Shown here one piece after another: positions 26,801 through 35,036 of a stretch of 43,388 bases of DNA (the first letter of the stretch is position 1; each line of letters opens with the position of its first letter). The position numbers and the translations under genes are program-made. Source of the DNA: a bacterium (GTDB lineage: Bacteria > Cyanobacteriota > Vampirovibrionia > Obscuribacterales > Obscuribacteraceae). The DNA is taken from the NCBI GenBank assembly GCA_018062085.1, contig JAGOSY010000035.1, positions 1 to 43,388 on the forward strand, in the 5' to 3' direction. The notes below the pieces were generated by a model. It was not told the origin of the DNA. It saw only the letters and a program-made list of their open reading frames with translations, and searched no databases.

Positions 26801-28372
26801 TTCAAATATTTGGTCCATTGGCAGGGACTTCTGCTGGACTTCATCAGAAAGCGAAAACTCGAATCGCAATTAGCGAATGATCCTCGATTTGCCGAAACCA
26901 TAAGGACATTGCGTGCTCGCGAATCCGAACGCGCCCAGTTGCTTCAGCTCAATGTGCGTGACAAAGATGCTTCTGCTAGTCTCAATGCAAAAGTCGATAC
27001 GTTGAACAATGAAATTGAAGGGCTTGAGAAAGACTACGCCACGAAGCTTGCTTCTTCGGGCATAGCAAACTCAACACCGAATGGCGATCTCTCAAAGTGC
27101 CAGAAATTGCTAAAGCCCTCTGAAGCGTTCATCGACATAGTCGCGTACAAAGAACCGGCATCAGGTGAGCAGCATTACGGATGTTTTGCGATTGATGCAG
27201 CCCAGCCACCCCAGTTCTGGTCTCTCAATTACTCCTCAGTTAACAACGCCATTAAGGACTGGAGAGATGCCGTGCTGGATCTCCCTTATGCAGCGAGAAA
27301 AGCCGCGGGCACTTTCGCTCATCCCAAGCAAGCAAAGCGCGGCAGCCAGGCAACGGCAAACAGAGGGCTCGTTCAGGAGACGGCGGTGCTTCACAAACAA
27401 AAGATGAAGCTCGCACAAGCATTCCTTCAACAAGAAGTGTGGTTGGGGATGACGAGCCGTTTTCCCACTGCTAAAAAGTTCTGGGTCTGTACCGATGCAG
27501 AACTCACAACTTTCCCACTGAGCGCACTGTACATTCCGTCCGACAGTAAAATGGAAAGCAGTGTTCAAGTGAGCGAAGTTGACAGCCCAAGAGAGTGGAT
27601 CAGCCTTCTAGCTGATGGGTTCGAGTCGAAAACAGTAGCCAAGCCAAGCACAGAAATTCTGGCAGCAGGTGCCATCGACTATAAGCAAACAGCAACCAAC
27701 TTGCCATTTACGGCATCGGAATTGAAGGGCATCAAGCCAGATTTAGACCGCTTTGGGCACGTCACAATTTTGAAAGATGCTGAAGCCAGTCGTGCAACGG
27801 TGTTGGCTTTGCTTCCCAAGGTTCGCATCGCTCATTTCGCAACGCATGGTTTCTATGCGGACCCTGAGCAAGGTCCAGGGCAAAGTCGCGGTTCTCGTGA
27901 GCGGAAGTCGAGGACATTTCGCGCAGATGACATCAACCCTGCCGCACTATCGCGTAATCCATTAGCAGCATCAGGGATCATTTTGGCGCCAGTACCCGTT
28001 CGGAATAGCTTTGAAAAGTCGCGACTCACAGCTGCCGATCTGGTCGGAATCAACCTCCAATCGTGTGACATGGTTGTTCTTTCTGCATGCGAAACCGGTC
28101 GGGGCAAGACGATTGGAGGTCAAGGAGTGGTCGGCCTTCGCATGGCGTTGATAGGCGCAGGAGCGAAGAGCGCCTTAGTTTCTCTGTGGTCTGTGAATGA
28201 TCAGTCGACTTGCGAATTGATGAAAGCGTTCTACCACTATCTTGCATCTGAAAAATATAGTCGTTCGGAAGCTCTATCGCACGCGCAGCAGCAGGTGAGG
28301 AGATTGAAGGCGGAATGGCGTGACAATCCATACTACTGGGCTGGATGGAAACTAGCAGGAAACGGTTTTTAG
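23867..28372 (+). CDS. Exported TPR-CHAT protease (caspase-like)
   Basis: A 1501-aa protein. An N-terminal signal peptide with a long basic region (about 1-37, ending SSAARA) is followed by a long TPR array (about 45-450), further TPR-like helical repeats (about 520-960), a linker helix (about 1000-1070) and a C-terminal CHAT domain (about 1095-1501). The catalytic His of 'FATHGFY' (H1327) and Cys of 'LSACETG' (C1408) are intact, and the family's closing 'NPYYWAGWKLAGNG' is present. CHAT domains are clan CD cysteine peptidases activated through fused sensor repeats. Export to the periplasm is an inference from the signal peptide. It ends 21 bases before a second caspase-fold gene. Confidence 0.88.
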   Translation: MVSRQKPHSAPRMIAQTGRILLAGAMTLFVLSSAARASEQRPTYSQLMGCANKALEDHDFAQARSFFQAAKEDAEKRGAKLQSAAAVEGLADSYGGRGEWNWKEAEPYYRAALKLASQAIGEYDERLVHYLENSANAHQRIADYDIATDEVTREIEILKRSQPGSALLGTRYSYRAMIAADNGRYAEAHKDHKLAQDTFAKLTPPDLNWIAMDCQNESVTYEKQGKYHLAESLIQKSLKLRKRPGADPDSVYLPTKRLAEFCYGQSRITEARTAYQEAYNIWSKTKDGATHPYTAYALQGMACIDIRDGNFAQAQQELDRVLQILKKEHGPDHFIVGKCLSLLAQCKEGQGENAEALSLYSKALELHEKSLPEDHPSTCAALVNLADFYQRSSQMDQALPRFCKAISLYEHRLGKLHPALIPALRSAAGIEFAQANYDAAERDLRRAAHLQQLSLREGQRSINNRLKEIALKAHKTFIDDLAEFCCREIELTPNTCAVANEIRTGRYDNVAKMAQQRLLTLPSKADPHERLHLLYLAGFAHYKLNKPTELAEVGKRLQEFRGRAGADEKYLVSLALLQAQQDPTYCVFSVLSGAINDPSADPLSEALAKTEVGVDFNLLGANGDSWLKAGCDALHKHAQQPGKPVSVLISDALSTAGYCQSATDGQSKDAQSNIDGAVAILRQSTEVATCKKLLRLASAERLMGQFGKASAIASVALSKAIAIGDVAECRIEQAKIASEHEDFTKAKIFAYQALEKGKLLQTTNPEAYADTLDVTAQVFLASNDVVNEKEGVDNVTKALELCRKSVAIRQKKRPTLPYLLSLVDLATIEGEANHLALAKSAFEKAKNLLAQPEFADQQIVLGAVDSGLGNISLRQAKYSEAINRYNEALEIHVADHSSQGILDASADLNALAIVNSKLNKDDDARNCALNAAAMLDKYIIQVFPQLSFAEQCSFADQTTDELDFLLTYCTSPKSLPTSFKYLVHWQGLLLDFIRKRKLESQLANDPRFAETIRTLRARESERAQLLQLNVRDKDASASLNAKVDTLNNEIEGLEKDYATKLASSGIANSTPNGDLSKCQKLLKPSEAFIDIVAYKEPASGEQHYGCFAIDAAQPPQFWSLNYSSVNNAIKDWRDAVLDLPYAARKAAGTFAHPKQAKRGSQATANRGLVQETAVLHKQKMKLAQAFLQQEVWLGMTSRFPTAKKFWVCTDAELTTFPLSALYIPSDSKMESSVQVSEVDSPREWISLLADGFESKTVAKPSTEILAAGAIDYKQTATNLPFTASELKGIKPDLDRFGHVTILKDAEASRATVLALLPKVRIAHFATHGFYADPEQGPGQSRGSRERKSRTFRADDINPAALSRNPLAASGIILAPVPVRNSFEKSRLTAADLVGINLQSCDMVVLSACETGRGKTIGGQGVVGLRMALIGAGAKSALVSLWSVNDQSTCELMKAFYHYLASEKYSRSEALSHAQQQVRRLKAEWRDNPYYWAGWKLAGNGF

Positions 28373-28393
28373 CGTAAGTTGCTGGAGGTTTCA

Positions 28394-30484
28394 GTGAGAA
28401 AACTTGTACGCATTTGTATCATAGTCGCTTTCAGTTGTTTTTCAGCCTGCGGCTCCTCTAGAGCAGCAAATGCCGATGGCTATGCACTTCTTGTCGGGGC
28501 TAAAGACTACCCGAGTGCAAGTGGATGGCAACAACTCAGAGGACCAAATAATGATGTCCAAGACGTTCAGAAATTTTTAACCGATTTGGGGTACGACAGC
28601 ACTCACATTCAAACACTGACTAATGCGGAACCTACCCGCGATGCAATTATTGCCGCATTTCGGAAACAACTAATCGACAATGCAAGTGCGCATCCGAACG
28701 GTCTGTTTGTGTTCTACTACAGTGGTCACGGTTCACAGCGCTACGTACGACCAGCCGACGGTCAAAATGCTTCGGGCGAGAGCGATACCAGTGACGAGAC
28801 AATTGTTCCAGTCGACTCCGATTCGAACTCGAGGCGCGACATCATCGATAATGAAATTGCGCAACTATCAGAAGAACTGTGTAACAAAACCAAGAATGTA
28901 CTGTTTATTTTTGACTGCTGCAATTCTGGCAGTCCTTCGCGGGGCGAGCGACTTGGAGCTGTACGACAGGCAGAGGGATACGAGCAGAATCAACCGTTAA
29001 CAACGAAAAGCCAAAGCGTCCTAAAACGTGCTTTTGCTGTCAATCAATTGAATCGAGTTCAGATCAGCGCTTGTATGGACGGTGAATCCGCCAGAGAAAG
29101 TCAGGACCAGAGACCGAATGGAATTCTTACGAGTGAATTACTTCGTATAATGAGAAGCGCCGGCCCGACGACAACTTGGGGTGACGTTCAATCGCTTTTA
29201 ATCTCGAGTGTGCAACGCCAGAGTCCAGAACAACATCCCATTGTGCAGGCTGATTATCAGAGAAAGGTATTCGATCTACCGAATCAGCGTGTACGAAATT
29301 CATTTCAAATTCAAGAGGTAAATCGCACGAAGGCTACGATTAACGCAGGTTCGTTACAAGGGTTGTACACAGGCTCAACAATTGCCCTATATTCGCAAGG
29401 ACGGAACGCACAGTCAACGCCGAATGCTATTGCCACAATTGCTTCAAGCACCCCATTGAACGCCACGTTTGTGGTGCCGAAGGGTTTAGACTGTAATCAA
29501 GTAAAGACTATGGCTGTTCGCTGCATAAACCCGAACTTTTCGACCCGTTTTGGCGTGTACTTCGCCACCAAGCAGAATGATCAAGCCGCATCCGAACTCC
29601 ACAAGCTGATGACTGCTGACAACCTTATCAAGCGCGTGCCCACGCAATCCGCAGCGGACTTTACACTGGTCTTCTGCACATTCAAACAATACTGCGCCGA
29701 CTATGGAGGACAACGATTAGATACGGAAGCCTGTTGCGATGAACAGGAGGGATACTTCATTCAGCCCCGTTCTGGCCGACCTCTGTTTAATGCATTCATC
29801 ATCAATCACGATCCACACGAAGCAGCCGTGATTTTGTATGAGCACATCTACAATCAATGCCGACAGATCAATCTGCTGTCAATGAAGAATGGTGTATCAG
29901 GCGCCCAGTTGGAAAATGGTGTAAAAGTGGAGCTTGTAGATGACAGCGGTAAGCCAAAGACAGTTATTAACAAAATGACTGAAGAAATCCCCGCAGTTCA
30001 TCTGGGCGACTGGATAAAGTTTCGGATTACTAACAACACTGACAAGAAGCTCTACGTTTCTCTGTTTTCAGTGAACCCAAATGGCTCAGTTGATAGAGTG
30101 TATTTGCCGAATGCTTCCGAAGCCATAAATCCGCATGGTCAGTTCATCACAAATACGCCCGGACGTGGTGTTTTGGTAGCCGAGCCATGTGGACTTACCA
30201 TTTTGAAGGCGATCATTACCACTGACTTTGTGCCACTCGACTTTGTTGGCCAAAGTGCAGGCACCGTGCGCGGTGGAAAGTCACCAAAGGTTGCTCGCTC
30301 TCTGGACGCGGCATCAAAATCCTATCTAGCAGCTACATTGGCTCAAGGTCTAGGGTACAGTGCAACGCGGGCCGATGGGCCGACGCCGCAAATATCTAGT
30401 TTTGCGACACAAAACATAAGGTTTCTAATTAAGCCTGCAGTCATTGAGTCAGCTAAAAACAGCACACCAGCCGTTGGAGAGTAG
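28394..30484 (+). CDS. Caspase-like (C14) protease with DUF4384, possible lipoprotein
   Basis: A 696-aa protein from the GTG at 28394, preceded by GGAGG at 5 bases; the frame is open to a TTG at 28379 that would sit in front of that signal. The N-terminus is hydrophobic with a lipobox-like 'CFSAC', so membrane anchoring is possible. The caspase p20-like domain (about 30-270) carries H112 in 'YYSGHGSQ' and Cys176 in 'FDCCNSG', both in place. The Asp-rich 'DETIVPVDSD' between them is typical of metacaspases/orthocaspases. A DUF4384 domain follows at about 510-620 ('VYLPN' region), commonly fused to such proteases. It is the last gene of the operon. Confidence 0.87.
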   Translation: MRKLVRICIIVAFSCFSACGSSRAANADGYALLVGAKDYPSASGWQQLRGPNNDVQDVQKFLTDLGYDSTHIQTLTNAEPTRDAIIAAFRKQLIDNASAHPNGLFVFYYSGHGSQRYVRPADGQNASGESDTSDETIVPVDSDSNSRRDIIDNEIAQLSEELCNKTKNVLFIFDCCNSGSPSRGERLGAVRQAEGYEQNQPLTTKSQSVLKRAFAVNQLNRVQISACMDGESARESQDQRPNGILTSELLRIMRSAGPTTTWGDVQSLLISSVQRQSPEQHPIVQADYQRKVFDLPNQRVRNSFQIQEVNRTKATINAGSLQGLYTGSTIALYSQGRNAQSTPNAIATIASSTPLNATFVVPKGLDCNQVKTMAVRCINPNFSTRFGVYFATKQNDQAASELHKLMTADNLIKRVPTQSAADFTLVFCTFKQYCADYGGQRLDTEACCDEQEGYFIQPRSGRPLFNAFIINHDPHEAAVILYEHIYNQCRQINLLSMKNGVSGAQLENGVKVELVDDSGKPKTVINKMTEEIPAVHLGDWIKFRITNNTDKKLYVSLFSVNPNGSVDRVYLPNASEAINPHGQFITNTPGRGVLVAEPCGLTILKAIITTDFVPLDFVGQSAGTVRGGKSPKVARSLDAASKSYLAATLAQGLGYSATRADGPTPQISSFATQNIRFLIKPAVIESAKNSTPAVGE

Positions 30485-30660
30485 CATATAAGATGATGTG
30501 AATTCGCAAGCTATTTGGTGCAATAATTTGCGCGACAATTGGTTGTGATTTTGAAAGCAAATTGCTCATCCATGGAAGAGCGATAAAATTACCGGAAGTT
30601 GCGGATTAAGCAATGCACGAATAATATCTGCCCAAGCAAACCAACTGATAAGAATCGTGT

Positions 30661-30666
30661 TATTCT
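30661..30666 (+). promoter_or_regulatory. Candidate extended -10 promoter for ATPase operon
   Basis: TGtTATTCT (TG at 30658-30659) forms an extended -10 element 24 bases before the ATG of the 69-aa gene. No consensus -35 is visible. Transcription would start just before the GAGGG ribosome binding site. Confidence 0.4.
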
Positions 30667-30689
30667 ATGCGCGACTTTGAGGGCGTTGC

Positions 30690-30899
30690 ATGAACACACC
30701 TATATCTAGCACCAAAGAAACCGCTCCCGCGGAGCCGATAAAGTCTGTAGCCGCAACCATTCTCAGTGATTTTTTTGATGCTCTCGACACAGAAGAAGGA
30801 TTGATAGAAGTCAGCCCAAGACTTCGCAAAGTTGTGCTTGAAGATGGTGCAATCGCCGAACCACAGATTAAAGCCGCTCTATTTCAGGATGTGCCATGA
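30690..30899 (+). CDS. Small partner protein of the SMC-like ATPase
   Basis: A 69-aa acidic protein, not recognised. The first ~20 residues are Thr/Ser/Pro-rich and probably disordered; the remainder (about 21-66) looks like two or three helices ('ATILSDFFDALDTEEGLIEVSP'). GAGGG lies 7 bases before the ATG. Its stop codon overlaps the ATG of the ATPase gene (ATGA), indicating translational coupling and probably stoichiometric complex formation. It may be a small regulatory or loading subunit. No DNA-binding motif is visible. Confidence 0.7.
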   Translation: MNTPISSTKETAPAEPIKSVAATILSDFFDALDTEEGLIEVSPRLRKVVLEDGAIAEPQIKAALFQDVP

Positions 30900-33349
30900 T
30901 CCGAATTGAGCGAATTCATATTCATGAATTTCGAGGAATTCGCGATTTAACCCTTGAGATGAAAGGAAACAACTTCGCCGCATGCGGACCGAATGGCACA
31001 GGCAAGAGTGGCATAGTAGATGCCATAGAATTCGCACTCTCAGGCAACATTTCACGTCTTTCTGGAGAGGGAACCGGAGGACTTTCAGTAAAAACACATG
31101 GGCCGCACGTTGACAGTCGAAACAAGCCAGAAGATGCATTCGTCACTTTAGATGTCGTCATTCCTTCACTTGGAGATAAGACAGCTCAGATCCATCGCAC
31201 AGTCAAAGCCGCGAGTACCCCCAAGATTACGCCAGCCGATGTAGATGTTGTTGCAGTCTTCAAAAGCGTAGATCTGCATCCCGAATTTGTGCTCTCTCGT
31301 CGAGAGTTGATACGCTACGTTCTTTCGGAGCCCGGCAAGCGCTCTACTGAGGTACAAACGCTTCTAAGACTAGATGTTATCGAAAAACTCCGCTCTGTTC
31401 TGCAAAGAATTGCAAATGCCTGCAAAAGGGATATACAGAACTTTGAACGGGCCGATATCGACGCAAAAAGAAGTCTTCTGTCCGCACTAGAACTACCCGT
31501 TCTTTCACAACAAACAGCTCTTGATGCTATAAATACGCGTCGAAAATTGCTCGACCTGCCTCCGCTAGCAGAACTTGCTACCACAACCTCTGTCAAAGAC
31601 GGATTGACCACTGCTGCAGTCGCCAATCCAGGCCGAGTTCCGAAGACTCAGGCCACTACCGATCTCGCGAGACTAAAGGAAGTGTTAGCTCTCCTTCAAA
31701 CAGACATGTTCAAAAGTCAAATCACCAAGGCGAGAGGAAACGCAGCAGCACTACGCAAGGATGCAGATTGCCTCGATGGATTAAACAGAATGGCTCTATT
31801 GAAATCGGCCTTGGAGCAATACAATGATTCCATTTGTCCGGTCTGTGATACCGCCTTTGAGGAAGGCGCGTTACGCAATCACCTTAAGGCTAAGCTTGCT
31901 CGTCTCGATTTCGTTAATAGCAAGCGGAATTTGCTTGAAGCAGAGTTAAGACCAATACTAGGCCAGCTACATTCTGCTTGTGAAGCTATCAAAATAATGA
32001 TTGATTACTCAGAGCAGTTCAATCCTAAGCTCGATCCCTCCGCGTTAACAGCCTTAAGAAATGCGCTGCACGACCGCTATCTAAAGCTTCAATTACTCTT
32101 GCCACTCGACGAGTCAATTGCAACTCTCTCTAGCCTGCATATTTTTCCAGCTGTTTCCCTAGCGTTGAACACGCTTTCAGAAGCAATTGCCGCCATTCCA
32201 GAACCAAGCAAGCAAGACGCGGCCCGCGACTATCTTGTCATCGCGCAAGAGCGCCTTGAGCAGTACCGAAACGCGAAGCAAGCCCTAATTGCTTGCAATC
32301 TGAGAGCCGAGCGTGCAGCAAAAGTCTTTGCAACTTATGGATCAGTAACTACTTCAGCTCTTGAAAAAATCTACCAATCAGTCGAGACATCCTTTGCTGG
32401 CTATTATCGCAAAATCAATGAAGACGATGAGAATGCCTTCACGGCTAAGCTAATTCCTTCAATGGGTAAACTGGGTTTTGACGTTGATTTTTACGGCCGT
32501 GGGCATTTCCCGCCAGGTGCATATCACAGTGAAGGCCATCAAGACGGCATGGGTCTTTGTCTATATCTTGCACTAATGAACCATCTTCTCGGATTGAATT
32601 TTACTTTTGCCGTCCTAGACGATGTGCTGATGTCTGTTGATGCTGGCCATCGTCGCCAGGTTTGTACTCTCCTCAAAGAAAAATTTCCGAACACGCAGTT
32701 CATTTTCACAACTCACGATGAAATTTGGCTCAAGCATATGAAGTCCGAAGGCCTAGTTAAGGGGCGCAACTTCGCCCATTTTCGAACCTGGACAGTTGAT
32801 CTCGGTCCGGCCGAATGGGACGATCTTGATGTGTGGTCCGAACTTGAAGTCCACCTGAATAAAAACGATGTCAGGGCCGCTGCTGCACTTCTTAGACACT
32901 ATCTTGAGCATTTCGCTAAAGAAGCATGTGACCGCCTTCGTGCCAACGTCGAGTTTCGTGGCGATGCACAATTCATGCTAGGTGACCTTCTACCAAGCGC
33001 TACCAGCGCACTCGGCGAACTCCTGAGAAAAGCTAAGTCGGCAGCAAATTCCTGGAACCAGCGAGACGTCGTCGCGCGCATAGTTGCCCTGGACTCTGCA
33101 TTCGGTGAAGCCAAAGCCAAGACTAGTATAGAAAACTGGCAGATCAATAGCGCAGTTCATTTCAATGAATGGGCCGATCTAAACAAAGAAGACTTTGCAC
33201 CAGTTATTACGGCTTTTCGAAACTTCACCAAAGCCTTTAGCTGTGAGACTTGCGAAGAGATGTACTTTGTGGAGCCCAATCGTGGAACAAAGAAGTCTCT
33301 CCGATGTGGCTGCGGCGAACTAAATCTCAATCTGCTCCAGAAGCCATGA
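30896..33349 (+). CDS. SMC/Rad50-like AAA ATPase with zinc ribbon
   Basis: An 817-aa ATPase of the RecF/RecN/SMC-like group. The P-loop GPNGTGKS is at 31-38 after the typical 'EFRGIRDL' beta-turn. Helical arms (about 150-500) surround a Rad50-type zinc-hook CxxC (C314/C317, 'CPVCDTAF'). The Walker B is 'FAVLDDVLMSVD' (D575/D576). Beyond the ATPase head a C-terminal helical domain (about 640-775) leads to a four-Cys zinc ribbon (C783, C786, C804, C806). Such proteins act in DNA end handling, plasmid or phage defence, or repair. The single small co-translated partner and the accessory neighbourhood make defence a reasonable guess, but no nuclease domain is visible, so the function remains open. 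Confidence 0.82.
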   Translation: MIRIERIHIHEFRGIRDLTLEMKGNNFAACGPNGTGKSGIVDAIEFALSGNISRLSGEGTGGLSVKTHGPHVDSRNKPEDAFVTLDVVIPSLGDKTAQIHRTVKAASTPKITPADVDVVAVFKSVDLHPEFVLSRRELIRYVLSEPGKRSTEVQTLLRLDVIEKLRSVLQRIANACKRDIQNFERADIDAKRSLLSALELPVLSQQTALDAINTRRKLLDLPPLAELATTTSVKDGLTTAAVANPGRVPKTQATTDLARLKEVLALLQTDMFKSQITKARGNAAALRKDADCLDGLNRMALLKSALEQYNDSICPVCDTAFEEGALRNHLKAKLARLDFVNSKRNLLEAELRPILGQLHSACEAIKIMIDYSEQFNPKLDPSALTALRNALHDRYLKLQLLLPLDESIATLSSLHIFPAVSLALNTLSEAIAAIPEPSKQDAARDYLVIAQERLEQYRNAKQALIACNLRAERAAKVFATYGSVTTSALEKIYQSVETSFAGYYRKINEDDENAFTAKLIPSMGKLGFDVDFYGRGHFPPGAYHSEGHQDGMGLCLYLALMNHLLGLNFTFAVLDDVLMSVDAGHRRQVCTLLKEKFPNTQFIFTTHDEIWLKHMKSEGLVKGRNFAHFRTWTVDLGPAEWDDLDVWSELEVHLNKNDVRAAAALLRHYLEHFAKEACDRLRANVEFRGDAQFMLGDLLPSATSALGELLRKAKSAANSWNQRDVVARIVALDSAFGEAKAKTSIENWQINSAVHFNEWADLNKEDFAPVITAFRNFTKAFSCETCEEMYFVEPNRGTKKSLRCGCGELNLNLLQKP

Positions 33350-33360
33350 AGGGGTCCGGG

Positions 33361-33397
33361 AACGATTCGTGCTTATGTGAAGCTGAGCATAAACGCG
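33361..33397 (+). repeat. 37-bp repeat, copy 1 (RIT-end-like)
   Basis: This stretch matches 41001-41037 at 35 of 37 bases. It contains an imperfect inverted repeat around the loop tgaagctgag and one WTTATGNNAAG motif (33372-33382). It directly abuts the decayed RIT end, so it may mark the outer edge or insertion point of that element. Confidence 0.75.
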
Positions 33398-33403
33398 TTT
33401 AAG

Positions 33404-33735
33404 TGCAGTTCAAGATTATGTGAAGTAAAGTTGGAGAACGAGCCCGTGGAGGCAGTTTTCGCGAAGGATACCTTACCATAATCAGAGTGTCGCCAAGAAG
33501 GCAAAACCTCGTCACCTGCTTTTAAACGGGAGGCGACGGCACCAGCCTGAGCGAGTTTGTTTAGAGCCCTTTCTTTGCTAGCCAAGTCGGCTTCGACATA
33601 AATATGCGTTGTTTCAGTGCTTTCATGCCCCTGCCATAGAGCGATTACCGAAATACCTACTCACTGATTGCAGCAATTGAGTTGCTGCGGTGTGTCGCTT
33701 ATGCCGGAGTCGGCACAAAAGGCATACTCTGGCAA
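33404..33735 (-). pseudogene. Decayed RIT end with broken RitC recombinase
   Basis: The C-terminal part of a RitC-like recombinase can be followed here on the minus strand: 'HTAATQLLQS', then 'ISVIALWQGHESTETTHIY', then 'EADLASKERAL', matching the intact RitC at about residues 264-306. The frame breaks between the first two blocks and again near the C-terminus (one base lost), and the gene is deleted upstream of the HxxR region. Outside the gene, the subterminal motifs at 33415-33425 and 33472-33482 keep the spacing of the intact left end (57 versus 56 bases). This is therefore a dead end of a related but not identical RIT element. Confidence 0.82.
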
Positions 33736-34286
33736 CGGAGTTGCTTCAGGCCGTAGATGACCAAGTGCCTCCTGGAACACTACAGGCCCGTATCGAACCA
33801 TCTCTAACAAACGCACAAAGCGTGCCTGAAGTCTCCGGTTCCTGATCGATTGAACAGAGTTCAGAAAACAGTACTGGCTGCGTATTGGGGTAATTAAGAA
33901 TGCAGATTCTGGCTGTTCTAGAAAGTTACAGCCGATCAACGTCAGCTTTGAACAGTAGTAAACCAACCTTGACCACAGAATTTCACTAAAGCGAGCCAGT
34001 TTTTAACTAGTATTTGCTACAGAGCTGGACCATTTTACTATCCACTATTCAAGTGTTGAAAAACTAAGCCTAAAAACCTTGCGCAGCATGTGCTTTAAGC
34101 CTCGCGATTTGGTGAGGAAGCATAATGTTCCTTTTCAGACATAAAACAGAAGCGCGACAAACGGCTCCCTAACTTTTAGGGAAGATCCTAAGCTGATGCC
34201 TTGCATGACAATTACGCACAAACATATACTTGTCTTTTAACGGCACTGTCATTCAATTCGCCAAGTAGCAACTAGGGAGACGCTTT
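33736..34286. other. Non-coding stretch after RIT remnant
   Basis: I see no convincing gene. A 100-codon minus-strand frame overlaps the remnant and carries no recognisable motif. A small perfect hairpin with a 7-bp stem lies at 34166-34182 (TCCCTAA/TTAGGGA, 3-base loop). The last bases hold the AGGGAG ribosome binding site of the next gene. Confidence 0.5.
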
Positions 34287-34997
34287 ATGGCTAGAAAGTC
34301 CGACCTCATTCTCTTTTTTGACGATCCACATAAAGCACCTAGCAGTTCTGGCAGAAAGGCTACGCATCCAACCGACAGCACCGCTTACTGTAGGGAATTT
34401 GGCACATTATATAAATTGAGACGCGAGGTTCAAACTTGCTTCAGGGCAAAGAGATCTTCGGCACCGTGGGCAGGTGCAATGTGCTTGCTTACAGGAATAG
34501 ATCTCCTTTCATGCTTTTATGCTGGCAGCAATACGGCCGGGGGAGTAAAAATACGTTTTCTTAAATTCGTTGAAGATTGTATGCCTTCGACATGCGCAAC
34601 TAACAAAGATTTGGTCTATAGTTTGCGCAACTGCCTACTCCACAACTTTACTGCCAAGCATTATGTCAACAGATTTCAACTGATACTTGACGAGTCGGAA
34701 AATGTGTTCATACCCAACGGCGAGAATATTTACTTAGTGAATTTGAATAGACTCCATCTGGATTTCGAACAGGGCGTCCAAACCTATAAAAGTAAGATTA
34801 CTAGTGGATCAAATGACGAGACTAACTTCACCATCATGTTTCAACAAATTGGTTCGATGTTGATATATGACAGAGTTCCATCGACTGTTAGTCCGACGGC
34901 TGCAGTTAACTCAGGATCGTATCACGTAAGTGAGAGCATGCTGTCTGCTGGAGCCTTGAGAATAGCCGCGACACTCACAAATCGAGCCTCTTCGTAG
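34287..34997 (+). CDS. HEPN-like protein of unknown function
   Basis: A 236-aa, mainly helical protein with AGGGAG 7 bases before the ATG. Residues 60-120 contain 'AMCLLTGIDLLSCFYAG' and 'RFLKFVEDCMP', then 'LVYSLRNCLLHNF'. R114-x4-H119 is the Rx4-6H pattern of HEPN RNases, and the order (helix, Gly-rich turn, helix, RxxxxH) is the same as in other small HEPN-like bacterial proteins. If active it would be a single-strand RNA endonuclease, as in abortive-infection or toxin systems. No adjacent antitoxin such as a MNT nucleotidyltransferase is present, so the toxin reading is uncertain. Confidence 0.55.
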   Translation: MARKSDLILFFDDPHKAPSSSGRKATHPTDSTAYCREFGTLYKLRREVQTCFRAKRSSAPWAGAMCLLTGIDLLSCFYAGSNTAGGVKIRFLKFVEDCMPSTCATNKDLVYSLRNCLLHNFTAKHYVNRFQLILDESENVFIPNGENIYLVNLNRLHLDFEQGVQTYKSKITSGSNDETNFTIMFQQIGSMLIYDRVPSTVSPTAAVNSGSYHVSESMLSAGALRIAATLTNRASS

Positions 34998-35036
34998 TGA
35001 TGGAAAGATGAAATAGTCGATTAACAAGACGCTGTG

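Noticed and set aside
27620..27640. tRNA-like T-arm sequence (ggttcgagtc)
   Set aside because: It is inside the CHAT gene and no cloverleaf or acceptor stem could be built around it.
33661..33966. 101-codon minus-strand frame over the RIT remnant
   Set aside because: It reads the recombinase remnant out of frame and no domain is recognisable; treated as decayed DNA.
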